Part shown: positions 26,406 through 35,492 of the stretch, in pieces
Numbering within the stretch: position 1 is the first letter of the stretch
Layout: every line of letters starts with the position of its first letter
Origin: Lewinella sp. W8
GTDB lineage: Bacteria > Bacteroidota > Bacteroidia > Chitinophagales > Saprospiraceae
Direction: 5' to 3'
DNA length: 64,000 bases
Assembly (NCBI RefSeq): GCF_004375085.3
Contig: NZ_SNAQ03000018.1
Span: forward strand, 79,866-143,865
The notes under the pieces: generated by a model
What the model was told of the DNA's origin: nothing
Seen by the model: only the letters and a program-made list of their open reading frames with translations
Database searches by the model: none
Position numbers and translations under genes: made by a program

Positions 26406-27956
26406 ATGATTGATTTGCTGATCGTCCTCGTCTACTTTACCGTCATCATGCTGGCCGCCCTCGGCGGCCGTAACCGGGACGAGGACACCAGTGCGGAAGC
26501 CTATTTCCTCTCCAATCGTAATCTCCGGTGGCCTTCGGTGGCCATGTCCACCATCGCTACGAACATTCAGGGCTATCAGTTCCTGGGCATGATGGGCTCC
26601 GCCTACCTGTATGGCCTGGCCCAGGCCAACCTCGAGATTAATGCCGTTCAGGGCATCCTGCTGGCGGCCTTCCTGTTCGTCCCCATGTACCTACGGGAGC
26701 GCATCATCACCATTACGCAATTCATTGAACGGAAAGTAGGCCCCAGGGTGGCGCTGGCCTACAGCCTGGCGAATCTGGCCCTGTTCGCCACCGTCACGCT
26801 CGGCGGGGCCCTGTTCTGGGGAGCCTACGCGGCAGAACTGGTCTTTGGCGACTACTTCACCTTCATCAGCGACCACCGTGCGCTGAGGGTAGGCGCCCTG
26901 ATCCTGGTACTCGGCGTCTTTTCGGCCGTTTATACTTACCTGGGTGGATTGGCCGCAGTCGTCAAAACGGACATCATCCAATTCAGCATCCTGCTCTTCG
27001 GCGGAATTGCCGTCACGCTCATTGCCGTTCACCATCTGGGGGGCTGGTCGCAACTCTACGAAAAGACTCCGCAGTTGATGCACCTGCACCTACCGGCAGA
27101 TCACCCTACCCTGCCCTGGACCATGCTCTTCGGACTGTTCTTCCTGAACATCAATTACTGGTGTGCCAACCAGGCCGTAGTGCAGCGGAGCCTGGCGGCC
27201 CGCAGTCTCCGGGAAGCCCAGGTAGGCCTGATGGTTGGCGGACTCACCAAATACCTGATGGCCGTCATCATCATCGTTCCGGGCATTGCCCTGTTCGGTA
27301 TTCTCGGCGAAAATGGCCTGGCCGACCCCGACAGCACCTTCCCCTACCTCGTGGATACTTACCTGCCCGTCGGACTTAAGGGCATCATCCTTTGTGCCCT
27401 CTTCGCCAGCCTGATGTCTACCGTTGATTCCACCTTCAACAGTCTGGCTACGCTGTGGAGCGTGGACGTGTATAAGCGCTACCTACGCCCCCAGGCTACG
27501 GACGCCGAAATGGTGGCGGCCGGAAGAAAAACCATATTGGTTACGCTGTTAACGGGCATCGGTATGGGCCTGACCCTGATGCTCGTAAAATTCAACAACC
27601 CCGAAGCGGCCTTCACCCACACCCTCAACGAACTCCGCTATTTCGTCAATTGTGGCATCGTGGTCGTGATTCTCTCGGCGGTCCTACTCATCGCTCCGGT
27701 GCCCCGCATCACGCTGTGGGCCTTCGTGGCCTCCGCTCCCCTCAACCTACTCATCAAATGGCAATTTCCGGACATGAATTACTTCGTCCGGGCGGGCATC
27801 GTAATTGTGGGTCTGTTCGTGATTTTCCAGTTGTTACCGGGCAAAAACCGAATCCGACCACTCCGGAAACTACTGGAAGCCGACGGTAGAGATACCGCCT
27901 GGCTGGGCCTTGGCCTGGCGCTTTCGCTGCTGGCGCTGCACCTCGTGTTCCACTAG
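26406..27956 (+). CDS. Sodium:solute symporter (SSS family)
   Basis: 516 residues with about 13 hydrophobic segments and short loops, the layout of the SSS (SSF) family. Family-like features are the early 'AYFLSNRNLRWPSVAMSTIATNIQGYQFLGMMG' region (first helices, Na+/substrate site), TYLGGLAAVVKTDIIQF in the middle, and ASLMSTVDSTFNSLATLWSVD in a later helix. The family moves sugars, amino acids, or other organic solutes with Na+; the Ser/Gly-rich early helices do not identify the substrate. The gene starts with ATG at 26406, apparently with no co-transcribed neighbour, and is followed by convergent M14 peptidase. Confidence 0.9.
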   Translation: MIDLLIVLVYFTVIMLAALGGRNRDEDTSAEAYFLSNRNLRWPSVAMSTIATNIQGYQFLGMMGSAYLYGLAQANLEINAVQGILLAAFLFVPMYLRERIITITQFIERKVGPRVALAYSLANLALFATVTLGGALFWGAYAAELVFGDYFTFISDHRALRVGALILVLGVFSAVYTYLGGLAAVVKTDIIQFSILLFGGIAVTLIAVHHLGGWSQLYEKTPQLMHLHLPADHPTLPWTMLFGLFFLNINYWCANQAVVQRSLAARSLREAQVGLMVGGLTKYLMAVIIIVPGIALFGILGENGLADPDSTFPYLVDTYLPVGLKGIILCALFASLMSTVDSTFNSLATLWSVDVYKRYLRPQATDAEMVAAGRKTILVTLLTGIGMGLTLMLVKFNNPEAAFTHTLNELRYFVNCGIVVVILSAVLLIAPVPRITLWAFVASAPLNLLIKWQFPDMNYFVRAGIVIVGLFVIFQLLPGKNRIRPLRKLLEADGRDTAWLGLGLALSLLALHLVFH

Positions 27957-28034
27957 CAAGCCAATAATTTGGCGTCACCGCAGGTGCAGTGATAACGGAA
28001 CCCCCGTGCTCAACCGGGGTGCCGTGTTTATGGC

Positions 28035-28097
28035 AAAAAAAAGAGGGATTGAATAGCGGAAGATGCAGATTATTTTGCTTCCGTCATTCAATCCCTC
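28035..28097 (-). terminator. Intrinsic terminator of the M14 peptidase gene
   Basis: On the - strand, a stem built from GAGGGATTGAAT (plus CGGAAG after a 2-base bulge) at 28043-28062 and its complement at 28078-28097 is followed by a run of T (28035-28042 read on the - strand). It lies about 100 bases past the stop of the peptidase gene. Confidence 0.8.
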
Positions 28098-28195
28098 ATC
28101 CATTCATTGCTTCAGGTCCACCGCACGGCACCTGCGCGTTAGCGCCCTCGTGCTCTACCTGCGGTCACGCCTCATCGGTTTCCAAACGCAACCGG

Positions 28196-30730
28196 CTATT
28201 CAATCGTCGAACCGCTGATCGTACTGCCAAAGAAAATGGCGTTGAGGAAGGGGCGGTTTGAGCCGTACCAGAAGGCGCGGAAATTGGGGTTGTCGGCAAA
28301 ATTGATGGACCGGCCGCCATTCCGACCGGAAACAATCACCGCCGCGGAGTTCGCCAGTTGGTCCTCAAATCCGCGGGGGGAATAGCCACTCATCAGTGCA
28401 TTTTCACCGTACATCAACGGGCTGGCGTAAACATTGCGTGAAGGTTCAAACATCATCGTCCCCCGCTTAAACATGGGCAACGATTCGCGTTCTAAACCAA
28501 AGAGGAGCGGATGGGTCAGGTCGCCGGTAGCTTCATAGATCGCGCCACCAAGCACCTTACCGCCACCGTCGCGGCCCGCCATCCCGTAGGGCCGGCGGTC
28601 CGTGTCTCCGGCATCGGGGTCTTTCCGGGACCGCATCGTAATATTCGCCAGGTCATTGCGGGCAGCCCAGGAGGCTGCTCCCTTCTGGGTGATGAGCACC
28701 CGACCGGGCCCCATCCATTCTTTAATGGCCTCCGTACCGGCGTCCCCCAGTCCGCCGTAGTAACCGTCCACCATGATGATGGTGTTGTAGCGATCCAGGT
28801 CGGCCCGGGCCACCCGGTCAACGGACAGTTTGGTGATTGGAATGTTGAACCGCTGATCCAGCAGGTGCCAGACTTCACCTACGTCGTAGCTCCGGGTTCC
28901 CCCCTCCACGAGCACGGCAATTTCCGGCTTCCGCAGGGATTCGTAGGCCGAACGGCTCCCCAACATGAGTCCCTGATCGACGGTACCCGTATTCACGGCC
29001 AGCACGTCAATGCCGGTGGCAGACTCCACCTCACGCACCAGTTCGAAGAGCTCATCCTCGTCCATCGTCTGATTGTTACCCACGGGAATCATTATGGTGC
29101 CCCGGCCCATTTCCACACCATCCCTGGTGGTAAAGGGCTTGCTGGAGACCTTGGCAATGACCCCGGCATCCAGGAACATGTAGGCGGCCTTGGCGCTGTA
29201 GTAATCGTTCCAGGGGAGCAGGTAGGCGTAGTCCGCCCGATCCGCCGTAGGCTCTTCCATTCCGGTGCCGCCCAGCGGCATCCAGTCACCTCCGGCGGGT
29301 AATCCACCCGTCACCTTCTCGTAGGGAAGGTTGAAGGCGTAGGGCATGACGAAGGTGGATACATCGTAAAACAGACTATCCTCGAATTCCGTGATCGGCT
29401 CAAAAACGGCCTTGGTGAAGGGCGTCGCCCCAAACCAGTAGCGGTCGGGGTTTCCGTCACCGTCCTGCTTGACGGGCACGTCGTGGCGACGCATGATTTC
29501 CGCCAGCTCCCGGGCACGGCCCGGGTCATTATCGGTGTCCACTACGTAGCCGTCTTCCGCCACGTTGTTGAGGTTGAAGTTTCGCTGGTAGCGCAACAGG
29601 TCATCCCGCAACTCCCCGAAGGCCTTGATGGTGCTCATGGCCGTGGCCACCTGATTGCGGATGGTGAAGGGAAAAGACAGCAAGCCATTCTCGGACTCCT
29701 GAAGATGACCGCGGGAACTTGCCTGCTCGAAGAGAATCCCCACGCAACCGTTGATGTCGGGATAAGTGGAGCCCTTTCCGTAGTAGAAATCATCGTAGCC
29801 CTCGCCACTGTAGTAAAGGGACCCGATTTCATCCAGTGCTTCGGCGTGGTACTCCCCGATCCTGGCCGTCAGGTCCTGGTTCACCTGGGGTGTCATGGGG
29901 TGAATCCGCGTGGGCTCGCCCGGCATGAAAAAGAACGTAGCGTTCGTGCCCATCTCGTGGTGGTCGGTCAGTACGTTGGGCTTCCATTCGTGAAACTGCT
30001 TGATGCGGGCCCGGCTTTCGGGGTGCTGGACGGGAAGCCAGTCGCGGTTCAGGTCGAACCAGTAGTGGTTCGTCCGGCCGCGGGGGTAGGCCTCGTTGTA
30101 TTCGCGGTCCTGCCCGTCGGCGGTCATCACTTTATTCTTGTGCACGTTGGCCCAGCTGGCAAAACGGTTGAAGCCATCCGGATTGTAGCAGGGATCGAAG
30201 AGGATGATGTTGTTGTCCAGTACCTCGGCCACCACGTCATAGGGTGCTGCCGCCAGGTAATAGGCCACCAACGGAGCTGCGTTGCCACCGCTCGGCTCGT
30301 TACCGTGGATGCTGAATCCCTGGTACAGTACCGCCGGTACGTCGGCGAGGTCGCCCTCCCGGACGTTGCTGTTGCGCACGTTCCAGAATTCGTGTTTCAC
30401 CCGGAGATCTTCCAACCGGGCTTGGTTATCCGGACTGGTGAAGATGAGGTTCAGCAGCGGGCGGTCCTCGTAGGTCCGGCCAATCTCCTCCAGCTTAATG
30501 CGGTCACTCTGGCTGGCCAGTAGCCGCATGTAGGCTTGCTGGAGGTCGTGGCTGATGTGCCAGTCGCCAATTTGCCAGCCGAGGAATTCTTCGGGCGTGG
30601 TGATGCTTTGATCGTAGTCGAGATCGGGCAGATAATACGTAAGGGGGCGGTCTTCTTCGGAGTTACTGGTTTGGGCCGAAAGGCTTAGGCCAGCCAGTAA
30701 CAGCAGACCACTGAGCAGGAGTTTATGCAC
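28196..30730 (-). CDS. Secreted M14 family zinc carboxypeptidase
   Basis: 844 residues if the GTG at 30730 is the start, which gives a clean signal peptide (VHKLLLSGLLLLAGLSLSAQ). The longer frame would run into the upstream gene and lacks a signal sequence. The catalytic domain (about residues 50-390) has the zinc motif HGNEPSG (HxxE), a later zinc His in LTDHHEMG, and the substrate-binding FDLNRDW. GVLFEQASSRG supplies the likely catalytic Glu. The C-terminal ~400 residues include a glutamine-amidotransferase-like Rossmann segment (VALTQKGAASW region, 'GRVLITQKGAASWAA'), as in other large Bacteroidota M14 peptidases. It should cleave peptides from exported proteins outside the cell (family knowledge). 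A - strand -7-like box TATATTTC is at 30752-30759. Confidence 0.85.
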   Translation of the reverse strand: MHKLLLSGLLLLAGLSLSAQTSNSEEDRPLTYYLPDLDYDQSITTPEEFLGWQIGDWHISHDLQQAYMRLLASQSDRIKLEEIGRTYEDRPLLNLIFTSPDNQARLEDLRVKHEFWNVRNSNVREGDLADVPAVLYQGFSIHGNEPSGGNAAPLVAYYLAAAPYDVVAEVLDNNIILFDPCYNPDGFNRFASWANVHKNKVMTADGQDREYNEAYPRGRTNHYWFDLNRDWLPVQHPESRARIKQFHEWKPNVLTDHHEMGTNATFFFMPGEPTRIHPMTPQVNQDLTARIGEYHAEALDEIGSLYYSGEGYDDFYYGKGSTYPDINGCVGILFEQASSRGHLQESENGLLSFPFTIRNQVATAMSTIKAFGELRDDLLRYQRNFNLNNVAEDGYVVDTDNDPGRARELAEIMRRHDVPVKQDGDGNPDRYWFGATPFTKAVFEPITEFEDSLFYDVSTFVMPYAFNLPYEKVTGGLPAGGDWMPLGGTGMEEPTADRADYAYLLPWNDYYSAKAAYMFLDAGVIAKVSSKPFTTRDGVEMGRGTIMIPVGNNQTMDEDELFELVREVESATGIDVLAVNTGTVDQGLMLGSRSAYESLRKPEIAVLVEGGTRSYDVGEVWHLLDQRFNIPITKLSVDRVARADLDRYNTIIMVDGYYGGLGDAGTEAIKEWMGPGRVLITQKGAASWAARNDLANITMRSRKDPDAGDTDRRPYGMAGRDGGGKVLGGAIYEATGDLTHPLLFGLERESLPMFKRGTMMFEPSRNVYASPLMYGENALMSGYSPRGFEDQLANSAAVIVSGRNGGRSINFADNPNFRAFWYGSNRPFLNAIFFGSTISGSTIE

Positions 30731-30777
30731 GGGGTTGAATTTGGTTGGCGCGAAATATAGGAATTTTGGGGCAGGGA

Positions 30778-31656
30778 CTACCGGACCATCCGCTCCAAAA
30801 AACCAAACCAAACCGCTGCGTAAGCTTTCCCTCCCACTTCCCAGAGGTCAGCGTGGTCTCCGCCCGCCACGAGGTAAAGGTTTTTATCCGCCGACCCGAT
30901 GGCCGCCAGCAAGCGGTGGGCGTGGGCGACGTTGATGTTGGCGTCGGCATCCCCGTGAATCAGCTGAACGGGTTGTCGGATGGACCGGGCCGCGTCAATG
31001 GGCCGTACCTGGCCGGGGCGGAAATTTGCGATCCTGCCGGCGAAGAAGAGTACCAGGTCCGTCACCCAGTACGGCAGGGGGAAACCACTCATCCGACGCC
31101 CGTAGGCGTTGGTGACCTCCCGCAAGTCGGTGAAGGTGCTCTCGATGAGACCAAATTTCAGTCTCGGCTCCCGGGCCAGGCTCTGGAGGGCAACGGCCCC
31201 GCCCATGGAGTTGCCGTAAATGCCCGTTGGCAGGCCGGGGTTTCTCGCTTCCAGCCAGTCCACCGCCCGGGCCACGTCCTGCCACTCCCGGTAGCCGTAG
31301 GTCAGGTAAGCGCCCCCACTTTTGCCGTGGGCACGCTGGTCCCAGATCATCACGTTGAACCCGCGCCTGGCCAGCGCCGCCACATAGGGAAGGTAGACTT
31401 CCTTACAACTCCCCACGCCGTGCAGCATGATGAAATTTGCCCTCGGCGTAACCGTGGCCGGCACGTAGAATGTATCAAGTTCAACCCCATCCGCACCTTC
31501 GAACCGCAAGTGTTCGTAGGGAACCCCGAATTCCTCCGGCGTACGATGCGAGATGCGTCGCCCCGGTTGCAGTACGGCAAAGGGCAGCAGTCGGGCGGTG
31601 AGGAAGAAAAAGGCACCGGCCAGCAGCGTCAGCAATAAGAGAAGGGCAACGACCAT
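30778..31656 (-). CDS. Membrane-anchored alpha/beta hydrolase
   Basis: 292 residues. An N-terminal hydrophobic segment (about 1-20, VVALLLLLTLLAGAFFFLTA) probably anchors it in the inner membrane. The hydrolase core shows an HGVGS oxyanion loop, DQRAHGKSGG, the nucleophile elbow GNSMGG, and C-terminal HGDADANI with a His in GGDHADLW. This is the pattern of the serine-hydrolase/S9-like peptidase or esterase group. Substrate not identifiable. It lies 47 bases upstream of the M14 peptidase start and 24 bases downstream of the GldM-like gene, so the three - strand genes may share transcription. Confidence 0.8.
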   Translation of the reverse strand: MVVALLLLLTLLAGAFFFLTARLLPFAVLQPGRRISHRTPEEFGVPYEHLRFEGADGVELDTFYVPATVTPRANFIMLHGVGSCKEVYLPYVAALARRGFNVMIWDQRAHGKSGGAYLTYGYREWQDVARAVDWLEARNPGLPTGIYGNSMGGAVALQSLAREPRLKFGLIESTFTDLREVTNAYGRRMSGFPLPYWVTDLVLFFAGRIANFRPGQVRPIDAARSIRQPVQLIHGDADANINVAHAHRLLAAIGSADKNLYLVAGGDHADLWEVGGKAYAAVWFGFLERMVR

Positions 31657-31680
31657 GATAACGGCTGGCGAAGGTACGCA

Positions 31681-32391
31681 TCATTGGAGGCTAAAGGCGA
31701 GCGAATTCACGGATTGAAAACTTGAATCGCCGGGGCATCGCACCTTAACTTCCGTAAACAGGAAGTGATCGCCGGGTTCTCCCCGGGTGGTCAAGGCCAA
31801 TGTTGGTCCATCAAACTTGCCTCCCCGGTTACTGACTTTTTCTACTTCACCGTTAGATTTCACTCGGGTCAATACGAAACCCGAGATTTGGCACATCAGG
31901 TCAAAATCAAAATTGTCTAACAGGGCATTAATCCCCGCTTGAGCTTTGAATTGTCCCGCCGAGATATTACCCCCCAGGCTATTCCCAAGGCGCACCATTG
32001 GAGCGGGAACACGTTTAGCCCGGAATACTTTCTTGGCAACCTGCAGGCCCACTTCATTCAGTACGAGGAGGCGAACTTCTCCGGCTTCGTAGGGCCGAAT
32101 GATGTATTCCCCTCCGGCCCCATGAAAAACAGACTTACCCCCAGAGACGAGAATCTTGAATGAGTTTAGACTGGCGTACTCTGCCTCCAGCGTGATGGGG
32201 TTCTCGAGGCCGACCCAGAGGACATTCATTTTATCTGCCTTGACGCTCACCACGGGCGGGCATTCCATGGCGGGTGCCGGCAGGGCCGGCGGCTCGGGAC
32301 GGGCGCGATCATCTGTGAGGGTGAGCTCCTGGCAGCCGCAAAGGGAAAGCCCGAGCACCAGTAAGAGAAGGGGGCGAAGGGAGTAGGTCAT
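31681..32391 (-). CDS. Stand-alone GldM C-terminal domain lipoprotein
   Basis: 236 residues. A lipobox ends at Cys20 (LSLCGC), followed by a Pro-rich linker. The domain from about residue 45 matches the periplasmic C-terminal part of the gliding/T9SS motor protein GldM. Matching features are 'PPVVSVKADKMNVLWVGLENPI', 'FRAKRVPAPMVRLG', 'GGNISAGQFKAQAGINAL' and 'DNFDFDLMCQISGFVLTR'. Full GldM is an inner-membrane protein of about 510 residues with an N-terminal membrane helix; here the last ~190 residues alone are lipid-anchored. It could be an accessory or competing partner of the GldKLNM complex, or act elsewhere (inference). It is first of a possible three-gene - strand run and is not next to gldK, gldL or gldN. 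Confidence 0.8.
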   Translation of the reverse strand: MTYSLRPLLLLVLGLSLCGCQELTLTDDRARPEPPALPAPAMECPPVVSVKADKMNVLWVGLENPITLEAEYASLNSFKILVSGGKSVFHGAGGEYIIRPYEAGEVRLLVLNEVGLQVAKKVFRAKRVPAPMVRLGNSLGGNISAGQFKAQAGINALLDNFDFDLMCQISGFVLTRVKSNGEVEKVSNRGGKFDGPTLALTTRGEPGDHFLFTEVKVRCPGDSSFQSVNSLAFSLQ

Positions 32392-32620
32392 ATTTCAAAC
32401 GGTGGTTGCCAAGATAACGATCCGGGCGTGTGCAATCCGTCATCGTTAATCGTCTTTTCCCCGAAATTAGTCGAATCAGCCCCCGACGGAGTTGCCTTGC
32501 CTGACCGCGGCGACTAGATTGCCGATGATCCAAAGCATTATCCCCCATCAAAGATGCTGGAGATTCTCTTCGGTGGCCTGCACTTCCTCGGGTTGGGTAG
32601 AGAAGCGAATGCAACGGAGT

Positions 32621-32659
32621 GTGGAGCGAAGCGGAATACTCGGCTTTGCCGGTACAGGT
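32621..32659 (-). repeat. Dispersed repeat, reverse copy matching 53328-53366
   Basis: The reverse complement of this stretch matches 53328-53366 at 35 of 39 positions, including an unbroken block AGCCGAGTATTCCGCTTCGC. Confidence 0.85.
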
Positions 32660-32705
32660 TCTAAGTATATCGGTTGAAGCCAGGTTTTCGGCCATACCGG
32701 ACTTC

Positions 32706-32732
32706 TTTGCACCTGCGGTCCCTCGCCCCGGT
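32706..32732 (+). repeat. Dispersed GC-rich repeat, copy D
   Basis: TTTGCACCTGCGG followed by TCCCTCGCCCCGGT. It shares 19 of 20 bases with 41822-41841, inside an ABC transporter gene, and its two ends with 20131-20155. Confidence 0.75.
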
Positions 32733-32754
32733 ATCAGCAAAGAATTTCAACGTT

Positions 32755-32762
32755 TATATTTG
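32755..32762 (+). promoter_or_regulatory. -7 box of the DUF2207 gene
   Basis: TATATTTG is a perfect match to the Bacteroidota -7 consensus TAnnTTTG, 18 bases upstream of the ATG. No clear TTTG -33 element is present, the expected place being next to the repeat. Confidence 0.55.
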
Positions 32763-32780
32763 TCCAACACCACCTTCATT

Positions 32781-34460
32781 ATGCGCACCTTATTGCTGGC
32801 GATTACGCTTTTTTGCTCTACCTCGATCCTGGTCCAGGCCCAACGGGAGGCCATTCAGGACTACGATGTGGTCCTCCGCATTCAGACCGACGGTTCACTG
32901 GAGGTCACCGAAACCATTCGGGTGTCCGTCACCGGAGATCAAATCAAGCGGGGCATTACCCGGGCCTTCCCCCTGCGCAGCAAAGTGGAGGACCAGCGGG
33001 CGCGCAACCAATCCTACGACATCATTTCCGTCAGACGGGACGGCATGGAAGAGGATTACCACACCAGTAAGGGCGGCGGCAACCTGACGCTTTATGCCGG
33101 TCGGGCCGACGTTTTCCTGAATCCCGGCACCTACACCTACGAGATCACCTACCGCAGCCCGAACCAGGTGTACTTCACGCCGGAGGTTGACGAGATCAGC
33201 TGGACGGCCATTGGCACCGAAAACAGCATTCCCGTGATTCGGGCCTCGGTGGAGGTCCGGACGCCCGCCGGAGTAACCCCGACGCAGTGGTCCTGCTACA
33301 CCGGGCCAGTCAACGCCCGGGAAAGTAACTGCTCGGCCGAGCAAACCGGCGACGTGGTGCGCTTTAACGCTACTCAGCAACTGATTCCCGGCCACGGCAT
33401 GACCGTAGCGGTTGGGTGGCCCTCCGGGGTGGTCAATCGGCCACCGCCTCCCTCCTGGGGAAAAACCAACGGCGGCTGGCTGGTTGGTCTGCTGGGAATT
33501 CTGGGCGCACTATTCTACGGCTTCAACAGTTGGCAGCGGTACGGCCAGGATCCCCCGAGTCCCCCCGTGCGGATACAATTCGCCCCGCCGGAAGGTCTCT
33601 CTCCGGCCAGCGTGGGCTACATCGCCACGGGCTTCCCCAGCGAGAACCAGATGATCGCCACCCTGGTTTCTCTGACCCAAAAGGGCTTTATGGAAATCAC
33701 GGAAGAGGAAAAGAAGGGGATTTTTACCAATTCCGAGATGTTCGTCCTGCATCCCTGCGGAAAGATTCCCTCCCCCGACGAGCTGACGCCGGAAGAGCAA
33801 GCCGTATACGATCATCTGTTGGACGACCAGGACGTGATCGAATTGAACGGCTCCTATAATTCAAAGCTGGCCAAGGCCTTCAGTGAGCACCAGCAGAGCC
33901 TGCGTCGGCAGCACCGTAAATTCCTGAATGAGGGCAATAACGCCAAAAAGATTCTTCCCCTGGTGGGCATTCTCCTGCCCGCCATCGGCCTGACGGCGCT
34001 GCTCGCGAAGTGGGATACTACGGGCTACGCGTTTCCGGCCATCATCACCCTGGGCGCCGGGTTGGTGGTGGGACTGCCGGTTTTCGCCTGGTTGATCCGC
34101 AAGCCTACCCCGGAGAAACTGCAGCTCCGGGCGGAGATCAAGGGTCTCAAAGAGTATTTCTCCCTATCCAAAGAGGAACACCGGCGTACGCTGAACGCTC
34201 CGGAAATGACCGAAGAGCACTACCTGAGCATGCTGCCCTACGCCATGGCACTCGGAGTATCCAACAACTGGTCAGCGGACCTGGCCAGTGATTTGCTCTC
34301 CACCATGGAACATCAACTATATTACGCCCCGACCTTCCACAAACAGTTTCGCGCCCAGTATTCCAGCACCGCTACCCAGGCCAGTTCCGGAGGGTCATCC
34401 TCCGGTGGTGGCGGTTCGGTCGGCAGTGGCGGCGGCGGTGGCGGCGTTGGGGGGTGGTAG
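32781..34460 (+). CDS. DUF2207 membrane protein
   Basis: 559 residues from the ATG at 32781, the first Met that gives a signal peptide (MRTLLLAITLFCSTSILVQAQ); an upstream extension would cross the promoter. The N-terminal domain (about 22-210) has the DUF2207 hallmark: 'QDYDVVLRIQTDGSLEVTETIRV' followed by 'GITRAFPLR'. A membrane segment follows (about 236-252, WLVGLLGILGALFYGF). A cytoplasmic-type domain and two further hydrophobic segments (about 395-440) come next. It ends in a Gly/Ser-rich tail with GGGGGGVGGW, typical of the family. DUF2207 proteins are membrane proteins without an assigned function. Confidence 0.9.
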   Translation: MRTLLLAITLFCSTSILVQAQREAIQDYDVVLRIQTDGSLEVTETIRVSVTGDQIKRGITRAFPLRSKVEDQRARNQSYDIISVRRDGMEEDYHTSKGGGNLTLYAGRADVFLNPGTYTYEITYRSPNQVYFTPEVDEISWTAIGTENSIPVIRASVEVRTPAGVTPTQWSCYTGPVNARESNCSAEQTGDVVRFNATQQLIPGHGMTVAVGWPSGVVNRPPPPSWGKTNGGWLVGLLGILGALFYGFNSWQRYGQDPPSPPVRIQFAPPEGLSPASVGYIATGFPSENQMIATLVSLTQKGFMEITEEEKKGIFTNSEMFVLHPCGKIPSPDELTPEEQAVYDHLLDDQDVIELNGSYNSKLAKAFSEHQQSLRRQHRKFLNEGNNAKKILPLVGILLPAIGLTALLAKWDTTGYAFPAIITLGAGLVVGLPVFAWLIRKPTPEKLQLRAEIKGLKEYFSLSKEEHRRTLNAPEMTEEHYLSMLPYAMALGVSNNWSADLASDLLSTMEHQLYYAPTFHKQFRAQYSSTATQASSGGSSSGGGGSVGSGGGGGGVGGW

Positions 34461-34510
34461 GCTTTACGCCATTCCCGGCAAAAGTCTCATCTTAGAAAGA
34501 AACCACTGCC

Positions 34511-35398
34511 ATGCGCCCGCTAATTCTACTGGTCGTGCTGCTAACGATCAGTACCGAACGGTCATCCGCCCAACAGTTGCCGGACACTACCGATTTTTTC
34601 ACCATTGAAGTCCCCCGGTTCGCGGAAGGGGAAGGCCCGACGGTTTGCATTGACGCGGGACACAACAACTTTCACACCCTGAACGGTCGCTACCGAGCCT
34701 TTGCCAACATCCTCGAAGCCGATGGTTACGGGGTCGTCTCCCGAACGGGAGCCCTGTCTCCCGCCACCTTCGCCGGATGCGACGTTTACGTGATTTCCAA
34801 CGCCCTCCACGAAAGCAACGCCAACTCCTGGCCCACTCCCAATCCCTCGGCCTTTTCCCGGGAGGAGATTGCGGCGACGAGGGAATGGATTGACGGCGGC
34901 GGCGGGCTTTTCCTCATTGCGGACCATATGCCCTTCGGGGGAGCAGCCCAGGAGCTGGGGCAGGCGCTGGGCTTCGCCTGGCTGAACGTGTACGCCAACG
35001 ACGGCAACCGTAATTTTGATTTCTTCACCAGGGCCGAGAAAACCCTTCATTCTGACCCCATCACGGAAGGCCTTGATTCCATCGTAAGCTTCACGGGCAG
35101 CGCCTTTGCGCTGCCTCCCGACGGGACTCCCTTGCTTTCCTTCAATGATGACTTTCAGGTATACTTCACGAATCGTCCCGCCGTTTTTTCTGCGGACGTT
35201 CCGCGCACTTCCGCCCGGGGGCTCCATCAGTTGGGATATCGCAGCATCGGTCATGGGAGAGTCGTAGCCAGCGGTGAAGCCGCCATGTTTTCGGCTCAGC
35301 TGGCGGGCCCCAACGCCTATCCCATGGGATTAAACAACCCCGCCGCGGCAAACAACATTAAGCTGCTGCGCAACCTGCTATTCTGGTTGAGTAAATAG
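34511..35398 (+). CDS. DUF4350-like secreted protein
   Basis: 295 residues. A signal peptide (about 1-20) precedes one Rossmann-like domain that fits DUF4350 and glutamine-amidotransferase-like folds. Recognisable segments are CIDAGHNNFH, GCDVYVISNALHE, EWIDGGGGLFLIADHMPFGG and a late GHGRVVASGEAAMFSA. The 'GGGLFLIADH' strand-loop is the clearest family feature. Proteins of this sort are often near membrane or carbohydrate genes, but no catalytic Cys-His-Glu triad is evident, so activity is doubtful. The gene starts 50 bases after the DUF2207 stop and may be co-transcribed with it. Confidence 0.75.
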   Translation: MRPLILLVVLLTISTERSSAQQLPDTTDFFTIEVPRFAEGEGPTVCIDAGHNNFHTLNGRYRAFANILEADGYGVVSRTGALSPATFAGCDVYVISNALHESNANSWPTPNPSAFSREEIAATREWIDGGGGLFLIADHMPFGGAAQELGQALGFAWLNVYANDGNRNFDFFTRAEKTLHSDPITEGLDSIVSFTGSAFALPPDGTPLLSFNDDFQVYFTNRPAVFSADVPRTSARGLHQLGYRSIGHGRVVASGEAAMFSAQLAGPNAYPMGLNNPAAANNIKLLRNLLFWLSK

Positions 35399-35467
35399 TT
35401 GGGAGTATCACTCTCCTGGGCCGCTTTCCCAACGGGTGTTCATGAATATTTTGCGTTCGCGGGGTGC

Positions 35468-35475
35468 TATCTTTG
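35468..35475 (+). promoter_or_regulatory. -7 box of the ornithine aminotransferase gene
   Basis: TATCTTTG matches TAnnTTTG and lies 17 bases before the ATG at 35493. A TTTTG is found 14 bases upstream, closer than the usual 19-21, so only the -7 box is supported. Confidence 0.55.
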
Positions 35476-35492
35476 CCGAAAGCTGACTAACC

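Larger units (their letters stand above)
32392..32780. other. Repeat-rich divergent intergenic region
   Basis: 389 bases between divergent genes. It holds two copies of dispersed GC-rich repeats (32621-32659 and 32706-32732) and the -7 box of the DUF2207 gene (32755-32762). No coding frame with family features was seen in it; small frames here are shadows. Confidence 0.7.

Noticed and set aside
29483..30523. 346-codon + strand frame antisense to the M14 peptidase gene
   Set aside because: The - strand frame carries the zinc and catalytic motifs; the opposite frame has none and is a by-product of high GC codon usage.
30731..30811. N-terminal extension of the M14 peptidase frame
   Set aside because: It overlaps the end of the upstream hydrolase gene and precedes the signal peptide; GTG at 30730 gives the expected protein.
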